64,000 nucleotides of DNA, taken from contig OY848921.1 in assembly GCA_963693285.1 (NCBI GenBank), positions 682,001-746,000 of the forward strand, in the 5' to 3' direction. The translations under genes and the position numbers were made by a program. This stretch comes from Xestospongia muta (Eukaryota; Porifera; Demospongiae; Haplosclerida; Petrosiidae). This document shows, piece by piece, positions 28,518 to 41,435 of the stretch. The notes beneath the pieces were generated by a model that saw nothing but the letters and a program-made list of their open reading frames with translations, was not told where the DNA came from and ran no database searches. Within the stretch, counting starts at the first letter, position 1. Every line of letters begins with the position of its first letter.

Positions 28518-31467
28518 ATGAATGTTGCTCAGTTCTTGCTCGTGTTAGTTGCTGTACATTTTACCAGTGCATCTTTACAAGAATACCACTGTAATCATAA
28601 CGTGAAAGAGCAGGATGTGAGTTGATATTTACAGTAGTCTCATTATAAATGTTAGACTCTAATATAATATATATTGACAAATAATATATTTGGTGTATTG
28701 GGAGATTTGCGAGTCTCTGTTCATTATAGATTGCGTATAGAGTTCATTTGGAGCCATCATCACATATTGAAAAGAGGGCAACATTTTCGCAATCTTTTCG
28801 TATATTTGTGTATTATGACAGTACCTTCTATTCAGGGTAAGCCACAATCTGTACCATATACTGTAACTAAATCTGTACTGTTATAAATATTTTATTTCTT
28901 TAAAACTATAGGTTGTCTGCAACATTACAATCTCGTGTGCGGGTTAGTTGTCTACACATAAAGAGATGCTATAAATCTAATATATCTTTATACTAACAGA
29001 ATGTTATAACTAACTTGACAGATTTCTTCCAGTCAACAATTATGGTACGACCTACAGCTGGTGCTATTTTATTAGATAGGTAACAAGCTGTCATTAGATC
29101 TCCATCTACTTTTCATTGCAGGAGCTGTAGTAATAATGGTCTATATTATCTAACAAATACTGAACTACGATATTGTGTCTGGCGATGTTTGTCTGTTTCC
29201 ACTTGTGGTACAGCCACTATACCACAGAGCCATCTTAAGGTAAGTAAAACAGCCTTCTGCAGAATTGTAAACATCAATTTAGTCTGGGTATTTTCATTAC
29301 TTTTCTTTATAGCGTTGTGGACAGTGTAATGGAAATAGTTATTCATCAAATTTATGTGAAGAAACAAGAACAAATGGTGCTGGTGTCAGGAATGTAGATT
29401 TTGTTCTCTATGTTTCTGCTGTAGCAAGTCGTTGCCAAGGAAGTACAATTGCCTTTGCAGGTACTTGTCAAATGGAAGATGAATATGACAGGTAATTAAA
29501 ATGACACTCCTTATTTGGTATTGTTACATCATATCATCTAGACCTATTGCTGGTCATGTCAACTTCTGTTCATCACAATTAATTGGTAAAAATGATGACT
29601 TTATTTTTGCTGTTGCTAAACATGAAGTTTTACATGCTTTGGTTAGTAATATATAAATACCTCCTGCCAATTTAGTATACAATTACAATATGATCTGTAT
29701 TGTTTTAGGCTTTCTCAAGTTCATTGTTTCCATGGTGGAGAGATGAGAATGGTAATCCTCGTACTACTAGAGATTCTAATGGGTACCCTCTAAGAGATCA
29801 ATCTGGGTAAGAATGATTTTGTGAGTGTTCTTAAATCATGTTGTTGTTTACAGATCATTTATTACTGGTGAGACAACAGTCAAACCAGTGACCTATACTG
29901 ACTGGGAGACAAGAAATGGTCTTGTTACTAAATCAGTCTTACTTCTAGTTACTCTAAAAGTTAAAGTAAGATCAAAGAAGACTTTAAATGTCTACCCAAA
30001 ATGAATGTTGTATTTCAATAAAAATTAATACTTCAATTTAGGTTCTGAGGCTTGAAGTTTAGTATCTATTAATTCTCCATGACACTCATTTCTAGTACCC
30101 CCAAAGAGGGTAACTTTTTTATTTTTTTCTAATTTAATAGGCAGTAGGTAGAAACCATTTTAATTGTTCCACACTTGAGGGAGTTCAACTTGAAGATCAA
30201 GGAGGTTCAGGTACTGCTATTTCTCACTGGGAAAAGAGAATACTAGAGGTAAGGATCTCATGAATATTAGTGTCATAACTTATTGATTGTTTTAACCTAA
30301 TGCTGTTTAATTAAAATAAAACAAAATTTATTTTAATAAAGGTCTTTTAAATTTAATTAACTATAACTAAATTATTTTAGCTAAAAATTAAACAATAACT
30401 AAAAGTAAGTTATAGTGAACACTAAACTCTTTGAAAAACAGACTTTGAATGTTGACTAAAGTGACTATATTAACTAGGTTGGTTTACACTGCTGATAAAG
30501 TCCTAATATACATGTTGTTTGTTCATTAGTTATTACACTACATGTTGAAGTTTGTTGTATGATAGAATTATATCTACTATATCAACTTTCATAATGTTAC
30601 TAAATTGAAGCTATTAAAACAGAAGAGTTAATAAAATTTATAAAACTAAGTAAAGTACTATATTTTAATAGTTTGGATTGTCCATTTTCAATTTTATTCC
30701 TTCAATTACGTATAATCTACATTCTTGACCATTTTGAACCTACAAACACAACAAAGGAAAGTAAATTATATAGCCATGTCACAAGTTCATTGTCCTAATT
30801 ATAACTTCCTCTTCTTTGATTACTAATATACTATGGAATTTTATAGCTATATAAAACTATACAGGTTGTTACTATGGAATTTATTACTAACAACATTACC
30901 AACTGCATCATTACATATCATTTGTTGAACTACATAAATTTTACATATTACTGGCTCCCTGCATATTTTATTACTTGTGATCAATCAAATACTTTAAAAA
31001 TTCCATACATATAATATATGCACCTATAGGGATGATTTACAATTTAGAAATAGGAAATTAAAAATTCCCATTTTGGATTTTCCAATAATTGTTAAAGGTA
31101 CAAAGGAAATTGGAAAGTACAATTGAATGTCCACTTTTAACTTCTATACTTCTTCAGATGTTATGGTGTACTTCTAACTGACAAATTGTAATTAAAAATG
31201 TTGCTCAAAAACATTTGGGTGTGATGTTTAATGCGAGCCTATGGTGGTGGATAGTATGAGACAACTATCATTTACAATATTTGTCAATTCTCTTATATCA
31301 TTAATAAGAGAATTAGCTACTTTGATTTGTTTCTCTTATCATAATTATTATGAAAAGAGCAACAAATCAAAGTATTCCTGCAAGAAAAATTATAATAACA
31401 ATTTAATTGACTGGTTAAAACAACCATCTATTTTTAACAATAATACTTCAGGTCAAGCTTTAATGAA

Positions 31468-31509
<42 letters not shown>

Positions 31510-32994
31510 TCATTAGAATGCTAAATTTATTATATATTTTAGAGTGAGGGTATGACAGGTGTTATTGCTAGTAACCCTGTGTTCTCAAACTTTACATTTG
31601 CTTTGCTAGAAGACAGTGGGTAAGACATGATGACTTCATCAACTGATATATATAACATGTCATATATTTTGGATCTTTGTAGATGGTACAAAGTTGATTA
31701 TACTAAAGCTGGACAGTTGGTTTGGGGACGTGGTGATGGGTGTGGTTATGCAGCTGGATCATGTGGAGGATACATCAAAGAACAACAACAACAGTATATT
31801 TCATAACTTTTAAAATAATTGTTATTTATTATTTTATATAGGGGACAACACATCACTCCATTTTGTAATCGTCTGAATGGTAATAATGATCGTTATGGAT
31901 GTACAGTGGATCGAAAGGCTATTTCGTATTGTAATCTTATTCAGTATGTTTCTGAACTTCCAGGAGAATATCAGGTGACATAATGTATCATAATATAACA
32001 GTATTCTTTATTATTGAAGTAGTACTTTAATTCTGGTGAAAACTTTGACTCAAGTAATGCTACTCTTAGCCGATTAGGAGGGAATACAATTACTGCTGAC
32101 TACTGTCCTTATCAGAAAGTAAATGATATATCTGTCTTTATTTAAGCAATAATAGCTCAAACTCTTCAACAGGCTTTTAGCGATGGACAATGTGATGATA
32201 TCAATAATGCTGTAACAGGTATGTATAACCAGTTGTGTAATGTATTGCTAGCTCTTGTCCTTTTGACTGCAGGGTTGAGTAATCCTTCAGCTCAGACATA
32301 TGGTTCTGGGTCACGTTGTGTTGAACATTCTGGAAGATGGGGAGCTCAAAGTGGTGGTTCTAGCTTATCAACCCCATTCCAACGATCTGGTTGCTATCAG
32401 GTGTGTGTACATAGTACCTACATTGTAATCATAAGTTTAAATTCTATTTTCCTTTGGTCCTTATATAGTACACATGTTCTAGGGGTAATGTAACAATACA
32501 TGTACTGGACAGATCCTATAATTGTTCTTATGCTGGGCAAGTGGTACATCACATGATTGACATGTGATAATCTTGTGATTATATAATTCCTTTCAGATTC
32601 AAGTCAATCAAACTACAAATAACATACAATATACTGGTGCCTTTGTCTGTCCATCTTGTTTAGAGATATGTTATGTGAGTTAGATTTATAAATGTAATAA
32701 AAATTATCAACTTTATATTCACTTTAGGATGATTTTGATAACTGTCCTGAAGCAGGTATGTATGTGACATTACATGTAAGAAATTAAAATACATATTTTT
32801 GTATTTCAGCTGCTTTATATGGTACCGGATTCATGTCTCTTTTACCAATGTCCAGTAGTACTAGTATAATTCATCCAACTAGTTCACCATCACCTAGTAA
32901 CGGATCACAAAATGGAACATCATCTTCTAGTACGTTGTTTCCATGTACATTCATTATTATTTTACTAATAACAATAATTCTTGTTATTTTTTAA
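28518..32994 (+). CDS. Leishmanolysin-like metallopeptidase, copy A
   Basis: Zinc endopeptidase of family M8 (LMLN/invadolysin, relatives of Leishmania gp63), predicted cell-surface. Twenty exons: 28518-28616, 28730-28836, 28912-28942, 29000-29079, 29122-29239, 29313-29491, 29542-29641, 29709-29806, 29854-29965, 30141-30248, 31543-31619, 31683-31793, 31842-31974, 32023-32118, 32173-32218, 32273-32400, 32469-32543, 32597-32674, 32728-32755, 32810-32994; total 662 residues, near human LMLN. A signal peptide ([14 protein letters not shown]) starts the protein. DFVLYVSAV and [10 protein letters not shown] precede the zinc site HEVLH (29621-29635). [10 protein letters not shown] gives the third His (30225-30227), EGMTG the Met-turn and LEDSGWY a family signature. 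Cys-rich C-terminal domain, then a Ser/Thr-rich stalk and a hydrophobic end with no cytoplasmic tail: GPI-anchor type. Intron 10 is 1.3 kb. Confidence 0.93.
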
Positions 32995-33849
32995 AATGTG
33001 TAAAAATATTCAGTGGATGTGATTATAGAATTTTTAACTTTTATGCTGAGTTTTTTTTACATTGAAATGTAGTGGAATGTGTATTTCTAGTTTAGTTTTT
33101 TTTACATTTTATAATTAAATATCCAAGTTTGTAAAAAACCATTAAATGTAGTGATGGTGATATAAATGTTTGCAACAAGACCACCATATATTGGTGGTAT
33201 AAAACTTACATATCATCACAACTTAAGGCATTATAATTATATGTTAAGTATTTCAATATAAGTTTTATTTTAAATGTCTTTAAAGAAATAAACCAATCAA
33301 CAAATGCTTAAACAAAACATAATTACTATCAAGATAGGAAGTTATATTATCAGTTAATATAACATATTGGTTCCCTCATGTTTTGGTGAGGTTAACTTGT
33401 TCATCTAGTAGTCTGAAACATGTTGACCTTGTAATTGTTGAGGTAAGAATTATTTCATTCTTTACAATAAGAGTAAGTGCACATCATAATTATAACTAAT
33501 GATTCTGTGTTAAAACTACTTTCTATAAAGTAGAACCTAATAAATACTAAAAAAATAATTAAAATAACTTAACACTATTCTATTTGATATTCACATTTAA
33601 CAAAGTCTTACTGTGACATATAAATGTAATTACATGTAGTTGTATGTAATTACATGTAATTACATGTAGTTGTATGTAATTACATGCAGTTATGATGACA
33701 GATCCAGCAATCTTTGTTATTAATTCATTATCTTGTATTACATTTTCCATATTATTGTGGAGATGATGCAATAGAGGATTGTAGGAAGTGATTACATATT
33801 GAATGAAAGCTCATAGACAAGTTCTAACAGGTGTTGACGTTGCTAATGT

Positions 33850-33984
33850 TTGTAGTGCTGTTTTAAAACACAATTCAAGTGCTGGGAAAGAAGTGTTGGT
33901 TGAACATTTGAAACCAAACAATGATGATGATGAAGAGAGTATAACTAGTTATTAACGGATTGGACTTCTTGATTTAGCACTGTA
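33850..33984 (+). pseudogene. EFCAB5 last-exon remnant 1
   Basis: Clearly homologous to 27833-27962 (end of EFCAB5-like exon 21 plus 3' flank), retaining ...NDDDEESITSY-stop but with substitutions and no splice-acceptor context or upstream exons. A duplication relic. Confidence 0.85.
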
Positions 33985-34337
33985 TCTTGTCATTATCATA
34001 TTTAGAAACAAATTCTAATTAATGATTTAGGAACAAAATACACAACTCATTAAATTGAAAACAAAACACAATCTGTCATTTATTTCAAAATAATTTTACT
34101 AAGAACACGGGAGTAGCATTCCTCAAGACATTGTCCTGTGGTACTATCTACAACTGTCATACAATGCTATTATAATGAGAGATAACAAGGTATAACAAAA
34201 CATTTTAACAACATTACTAACTTTCATTCTCTCACTACCATGAATTAAGTCTAACAACTCAACTAATGCTCTCTCTGAGGTGGCTTTAACAGCACTGTTC
34301 TTATCTTTTGTTCCTACTAATAGAGGACTATCCTCCC

Positions 34338-34380
34338 AGCAAACAATGATGATGATGAAGAGAGTATAACTAGTTATTAA
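34338..34380 (+). pseudogene. EFCAB5 last-exon remnant 2
   Basis: The last 14 codons of EFCAB5 exon 21 and its stop. Homology continues without break through the LMLN-B upstream region, marking the breakpoint of the first array duplication inside EFCAB5 exon 21. Confidence 0.85.
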
Positions 34381-34972
34381 CAGATTGGACTTTTTGATTT
34401 AGCACTGTAATCTCTAAAATAATAAAAATACACAACTCCAGTTGAACATAACCAAAAATGAAGTTTGTGTACAAAATACCATTCATTCCACTGCTATTAG
34501 CTGCAGAGTTGCATTCCTCAAGATGTTGCCTAGTAACAATATCATATAATAACACTAACAATTAAATAAAGACAGAACATATGATATTCTCTCACTGATA
34601 TGAGCTAAATCTATGTCTAACAGATGTAGCTTAAGTTTGTTGTTATAAATACTAAAAATAACAGAAAATTTCAATAAATAAACAAAAGTTTTATAATTGT
34701 ATAGAATACCAAAGATCATCCTCTAATAATAACTAAGGCTTTATATTAAAGATAGAAAATGCTATATATATATATATAATGTATGATATATATATATATA
34801 ATTATATATATTATATATCATCTCGTTTAACTATTGCAAAATATGACAATATATAACAGAATAGACAGTAATACATATATATAGATTACATAGTAACCAA
34901 AGTAAATTAATTAGATTGTATGACCCACCCACGAATAAGTAGTTGAGCTGTGGGTAGAGACGAGATTGAAAC

Positions 34973-37930
34973 ATGAATGTCGCTCTGTTCTTGCTCGTGT
35001 TAGTTGCTGTACATTTTACCAGTTCATCTTTACAAGAATACCACTGTAATCATAACGTGAAAGAGCAGGATGTGAGTTGATATTTACAGTAGTCTCATTA
35101 TAAATGTTAGACTCTAATATTATATTGACAAATAATACATTTGGTGTATTGGGAGATTTTTGAGCCACTGTTCATTTTAGATTGCGTATAGAGTTCATTT
35201 GGAGCCATCATCACATATTGAAAAGAGGGCAACATTTTCGCAATATTTTCGTATATTTGTGTATTATGACAGTACCTTCTATTCAGGGTAAGCCACAATC
35301 TGTACCATATACTGTAAGTAAATCTGTACTGTTACAAATATTTTATTTCTTTAAAACTATAGGTTGTCTGCAACATTACAATCTCGTGTGCGGGTTAGTT
35401 GTCTACACATAAAGAGATGCTATAAATCTAATATATCTTTATACTAACAGAATGTTATAACTAACTTGACAGATTTCTTCCAGTCAACAATTATGGTACG
35501 ACCTACAGCTGGTGCTATTTTATTGGATAGGTAACAAGCTGTTATTAGATCTCCATCTACTTTTCATTGCAGAAGCTGTAGTAATAATGGCCGATATTAT
35601 CTAACAAATACTGAGCTACGATATTGTGTCCAACAATGTTTGTCTGTTTCTACTTGTGGTACAGCCACTATACCACAGAGCCATCTTAAGGTAAGTGAAC
35701 AGGAAATAATAACTGAGGCTTCTTGTAGAATTATAGTAAATATCAATCTTAATAAATTTCATTACTTTTCTTTATATAGCGTTGTGGACAGTGTAATGGA
35801 AATAGTTATTCATCAAATTTGTGTGAAGAATTAGGAACAGATGGTGCTGGTGTCAGGAATGTAGATTTTGTTCTCTATGTTTCTGCTGTAGCAAGTCGTT
35901 GCCAAGGAAATTTAATTGCCTTTGCAGCTGCTTGTCAAATGGAAGATGAATATGATAGGTAATTAATATGACACTCCTTATTTGGTATTGCCACATCATA
36001 TCATCCAGACCTATTGCTGGTTATGTCAACTTCTGTTCATCACAATTAATTGGTAAAAATGATGACTATATTTTTGCTGTCGCTAAACATGAAGTTTTAC
36101 ATGCTTTGGTTAGTAATATATAAATACCTCCTGGCAATTTAGTATACAATTACAATATGATCTGTATTGTTTTAGGCTTTCTCAAGTTCATTGTTCCCAT
36201 GGTGGAGAGATGAGAATGGCAATCCTCGTACTACTAGAGATTCTAGTGGGTACCCTCTGAGAAATCAATCTGGGTAAGAATGATTTGTGAGTGTTCTTAA
36301 ATCATGTTGTTGTTTTCAGATCATTTATTACTGGTGAGACAACAGTCAAACCAGTGACCTATACTGACTGGCAGACAAGAAATGGTCCTGTTACTAAATC
36401 AGTATTACTTCTAGTTACTCCAAAAGTTAAAGTAAGATTAAAGAAGGGCTTAGATGTCTACCCAAAATGAATGTTGTATTTCAATGGAAAATTAATACTT
36501 CAATTTAGGTTCTAAGGTTTGAAGTTTAGTATCTATTAGTTCTCCATAACACTCATTTCTAGTACCAAAGACAGTGTAAATGTTATGTTTTCTAATTTAA
36601 TAGGCAGTAGGTAGAAACCATTTCAATTGTTCCACACTTGAGGGAGTTCAACTTGAAGATCAAGGAGGTCCAGCTACTGCTATCTCTCACTGGGAAAAGA
36701 GAATACTAGAGGTAAGAAACACATGAATATTAGTGTCATAACTTATTGATTATTTTAACCTAATGCTGTTTAATTAAAATAAAACAAACTTTATTTTAAT
36801 AAAGGTCTTTTAAATTTAATTAACTGTAACTAAATTATTTTAGGTAACAGTTAAACTATAGCTAAATGTAAGTTATAGTGAACACTAAACTCTTTGAAAA
36901 ACAGACTTTGAATTGTGACTAAAGTGACTATATTAACTAGGTTGGTTTACACTGCTGATAAAGTCCTAATATACATGTTGTTTGTTCATTAGTTATTACA
37001 CTACATTTTGAAGTTTGTTGTATAATAGAATTATATCCTTTATATCAACTTTCATAATGTTACTAAATTGAAGCTATTAAAACAGAAGAGTTAATAAAAT
37101 TTATAAAACTAAGTAAAGTACTATATTTTAATAGTTTGGATTGTCCATTTTCAATTTTATTCCTTCAATTACGTATAATCTACATTCTTGACCATTTTGA
37201 ACCTACAAACACAACAAAGGAAAGTAAATTATATAGCCATGTCACAAGTTCATTGTCCTAATTATAACTTCCTCTTCTTTGATTACTAATATACTATGGA
37301 ATTTTATAGCTATATAAAACTATACAGGTTGTTACTATGGAATTTATTACTAACAACATTACCAACTGCATCATTACATGTCATTTGTTGAACTACATAA
37401 ATTTTACATATTACTGGCTCCCTGCATATTTTATTACTTGTGATCAATCAAATACTTTAAAAATTCCATACATACAATATATGCACCTATAGGGATGATT
37501 TACAATTTAGAAATAGGAAATTAAAAATTCCCATTTTGGATTTTCCAATAATTGTTAAAGGTACAAAGGAAATTGGAAAGTACAATTGAATGTCCACTTT
37601 TAACTTCTATACTTCTTCAGATGTTATGGTGTACTTCTAACTGACAAATTGTAATTAAAAATGTTGCTCAAAAACATTTGGGTGTGATGTTTAATGCGAG
37701 CCTATGGTGGTGGATAGTATGAGACAACTATCATTTACAATATTTGTCAATTCTCTTATATCATCAATAAGAGAATTAGCTACTTTGATTTGTTTCTCTT
37801 ATCATAATTATTATGAAAAGAGCAACAAATCAAAGTATTCCTGCAAGAAAAATTATAATAACAATTTAATTGACTGGTTAAAACAACCATCTATTTTTAA
37901 CAATAATACTTCAGGTCAAGCTTTAATGAA

Positions 37931-37972
<42 letters not shown>

Positions 37973-39457
37973 TCATTAGAATGCTAAATTTATTATATAT
38001 TTTAGAGTGAGGGTATGACAGGTGTTATTGCTAGTAACCCTGTGTTCTCAAACTTTACATTTGCTTTGCTAGAAGACAGTGGGTAAGACATGATGACTTC
38101 ATCAACTGATATATATAACATGTCATATATTTTGGATCTTTGTAGATGGTACAAAGTTGATTATACTAAAGCTGGACAGTTGGTTTGGGGACGTGGTGAT
38201 GGGTGTGGTTATGCAGCTGGATCATGTGGAGGATACATCAAAGAACAACAACAACAGTATATTTCATAACTTTTAAAATAATTGTTATTTATTATTTTAT
38301 ATAGGGGACAACACATCACTCCATTTTGTAATCGTCTGAATGGTAATAATGATCGTTATGGATGTACAGTGGATCGAAAGGCTATTTCGTATTGTAATCT
38401 TATTCAGTATGTTTCTGAACTTCCAGGAGAATATCAGGTGACATAATGTATCATAATATAACAGTATTCTTTATTATTGAAGTAGTACTTTAATTCTGGT
38501 GAAAACTTTGACTCAAGTAATGCTACTCTTAGCCGATTAGGAGGGAATACAATTACTGCTGACTACTGTCCTTATCAGAAAGTAAATGATATATCTGTCT
38601 TTATTTAAGCAATAATAGCTCAAACTCTTCAACAGGCTTTTAGCGATGGACAATGTGATGATATCAATAATGCTGTAACAGGTATGTATAACCAGTTGTG
38701 TAATGTATTGCTAGCTCTTGTCCTTTTGACTGCAGGGTTGAGTAATCCTTCAGCTCAGACATATGGTTCTGGGTCACGTTGTGTTGAACATTCTGGAAGA
38801 TGGGGAGCTCAAAGTGGTGGTTCTAGCTTATCAACCCCATTCCAACGATCTGGTTGCTATCAGGTGTGTGTACATAGTACCTACATTGTAATCATAAGTT
38901 TAAATTCTATTTTCCTTTGGTCCTTATATAGTACACATGTTCTAGGGGTAATGTAACAATACATGTACTGGACAGATCCTATAATTGTTCTTATGCTGGG
39001 CAAGTGGTACATCACATGATTGACATGTGATAATCTTGTGATTATATAATTCCTTTCAGATTCAAGTCAATCAAACTACAAATAACATACAATATACTGG
39101 TGCCTTTGTCTGTCCATCTTGTTTAGAGATATGTTATGTGAGTTAGATTTATAAATGTAATAAAAATTATCAACTTTATATTCACTTTAGGATGATTTTG
39201 ATAACTGTCCTGAAGCAGGTATGTATGTGACATTACATGTAAGAAATTAAAATACATATTTTTGTATTTCAGCTGCTTTATATGGTACCGGATTCATGTC
39301 TCTTTTACCAATGTCCAGTAGTACTAGTATAATTCATCCAACTAGTTCACCATCACCTAGTAACGGATCACAAAATGGAACATCATCTTCTAGTACGTTG
39401 TTTCCATGTACATTCATTATTATTTTACTAATAACAATAATTCTTGTTATTTTTTAA
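34973..39457 (+). CDS. Leishmanolysin-like metallopeptidase, copy B
   Basis: Same 20-exon layout as copy A, all splice sites and frames intact by eye. Zinc motif HEVLH at 36088-36102; distal His in TAISHWEKR (exon 10). The 5' half (exons 1-10) differs from A, for example LGTDGAG, CVQQC and KNDDYIF. The 3' half (exon 11 on) is essentially identical to A because it lies in the 6,463-bp duplication. Signal peptide and GPI-type C-terminal tail retained. Confidence 0.92.
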
Positions 39458-40311
39458 AATGTGTAAAAATATTCAGTGGATGTGATTATAGAATTTTTAA
39501 CTTTTATGCTGAGTTTTTTTTACATTGAAATGTAGTGGAATGTGTATTTCTAGTTTAGTTTTTTTTACATTTTATAATTAAATATCCAAGTTTGTAAAAA
39601 ACCATTAAATGTAGTGATGGTGATATAAATGTTTGCAACAAGACCACCATATATTGGTGGTATAAAACTTACATATCATCACAACTTAAGGCATTATAAT
39701 TATATGTTAAGTATTTCAATATAAGTTTTATTTTAAATGTCTTTAAAGAAATAAACCAATCAACAAATGCTTAAACAAAACATAATTACTATCAAGATAG
39801 GAAGTTATATTATCAGTTAATATAACATATTGGTTCCCTCATGTTTTGGTGAGGTTAACTTGTTCATCTAGTAGTCTGAAACATGTTGACCTTGTAATTG
39901 TTGAGGTAAGAATTATTTCATTCTTTACAATAAGAGTAAGTGCACATCATAATTATAACTAATGATTCTGTGTTAAAACTACTTTCTATAAAGTAGAACC
40001 TAATAAATACTAAAAAAATAATTAAAATAACTTAACACTATTCTATTTGATATTCACATTTAACAAAGTCTTACTGTGACATATAAATGTAATTACATGT
40101 AGTTGTATGTAATTACATGTAATTACATGTAGTTGTATGTAATTACATGCAGTTATGATGACAGATCCAGCAATCTTTGTTATTAATTCATTATCTTGTA
40201 TTACATTTTCCATATTATTGTGGAGATGATGCAATAGAGGATTGTAGGAAGTGATTACATATTGAATGAAAGCTCATAGACAAGTTCTAACAGGTGTTGA
40301 CGTTGCTAATG

Positions 40312-40446
40312 TTTGTAGTGCTGTTTTAAAACACAATTCAAGTGCTGGGAAAGAAGTGTTGGTTGAACATTTGAAACCAAACAATGATGATGATGAAGAG
40401 AGTATAACTAGTTATTAACGGATTGGACTTCTTGATTTAGCACTGT
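40312..40446 (+). pseudogene. EFCAB5 last-exon remnant 3
   Basis: Duplicate of remnant 1 at +6,463. Confidence 0.83.
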
Positions 40447-40800
40447 ATCTTGTCATTATCATATTTAGAAACAAATTCTAATTAATGATTTAGGAACAAA
40501 ATACACAACTCATTAAATTGAAAACAAAACACAATCTGTCATTTATTTCAAAATAATTTTACTAAGAACACGGGAGTAGCATTCCTCAAGACATTGTCCT
40601 GTGGTACTATCTACAACTGTCATACAATGCTATTATAATGAGAGATAACAAGGTATAACAAAACATTTTAACAACATTACTAACTTTCATTCTCTCACTA
40701 CCATGAATTAAGTCTAACAACTCAACTAATGCTCTCTCTGAGGTGGCTTTAACAGCACTGTTCTTATCTTTTGTTCCTACTAATAGAGGACTATCCTCCC

Positions 40801-40843
40801 AGCAAACAATGATGATGATGAAGAGAGTATAACTAGTTATTAA
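40801..40843 (+). pseudogene. EFCAB5 last-exon remnant 4
   Basis: Duplicate of remnant 2 at +6,463. Confidence 0.83.
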
Positions 40844-41435
40844 CAGATTGGACTTTTTGATTTAGCACTGTAATCTCTAAAATAATAAAAATACACAACT
40901 CCAGTTGAACATAACCAAAAATGAAGTTTGTGTACAAAATACCATTCATTCCACTGCTATTAGCTGCAGAGTTGCATTCCTCAAGATGTTGCCTAGTAAC
41001 AATATCATATAATAACACTAACAATTAAATAAAGACAGAACATATGATATTCTCTCACTGATATGAGCTAAATCTATGTCTAACAGATGTAGCTTAAGTT
41101 TGTTGTTATAAATACTAAAAATAACAGAAAATTTCAATAAATAAACAAAAGTTTTATAATTGTATAGAATACCAAAGATCATCCTCTAATAATAACTAAG
41201 GCTTTATATTAAAGATAGAAAATGCTATATATATATATATAATGTATGATATATATATATATAATTATATATATTATATATCATCTCGTTTAACTATTGC
41301 AAAATATGACAATATATAACAGAATAGACAGTAATACATATATATAGATTACATAGTAACCAAAGTAAATTAATTAGATTGTATGACCCACCCACGAATA
41401 AGTAGTTGAGCTGTGGGTAGAGACGAGATTGAAAC

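Larger units (their letters stand above)
32995..34972. other. Intergenic region LMLN-A to LMLN-B
   Basis: Holds 3' UTR of copy A, two EFCAB5 exon-21 remnants, a short TACATGTAATTACATG-type repeat (about 33625-33690) and AT-repeats near 34766-34820. No intact gene. Confidence 0.7.
30580..37042 (+). repeat. 6,463-bp tandem segmental duplication, first unit
   Basis: From about 30.58 kb the sequence recurs at a fixed +6,463 offset, almost base for base, up to the start of the second unit. Examples: gene ends 32994/39457 and EFCAB5 remnants 33850/40312. Unit boundaries sit in intron 10 of copies A and B. Upstream of 30.58 kb copies A and B differ by scattered substitutions and small indels. Confidence 0.9.
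39458..41435. other. Intergenic region LMLN-B to LMLN-C
   Basis: Duplicate of 32995-34972, with the same relics and repeats. No intact gene. Confidence 0.7.

Noticed and set aside
31241..31516. 91-residue ORF repeated at 37704 and 44167
   Set aside because: Located in intron 10 of leishmanolysin copies A-C and ending in a TG-repeat (CVCVCV); copy number reflects the segmental duplication, not coding conservation.
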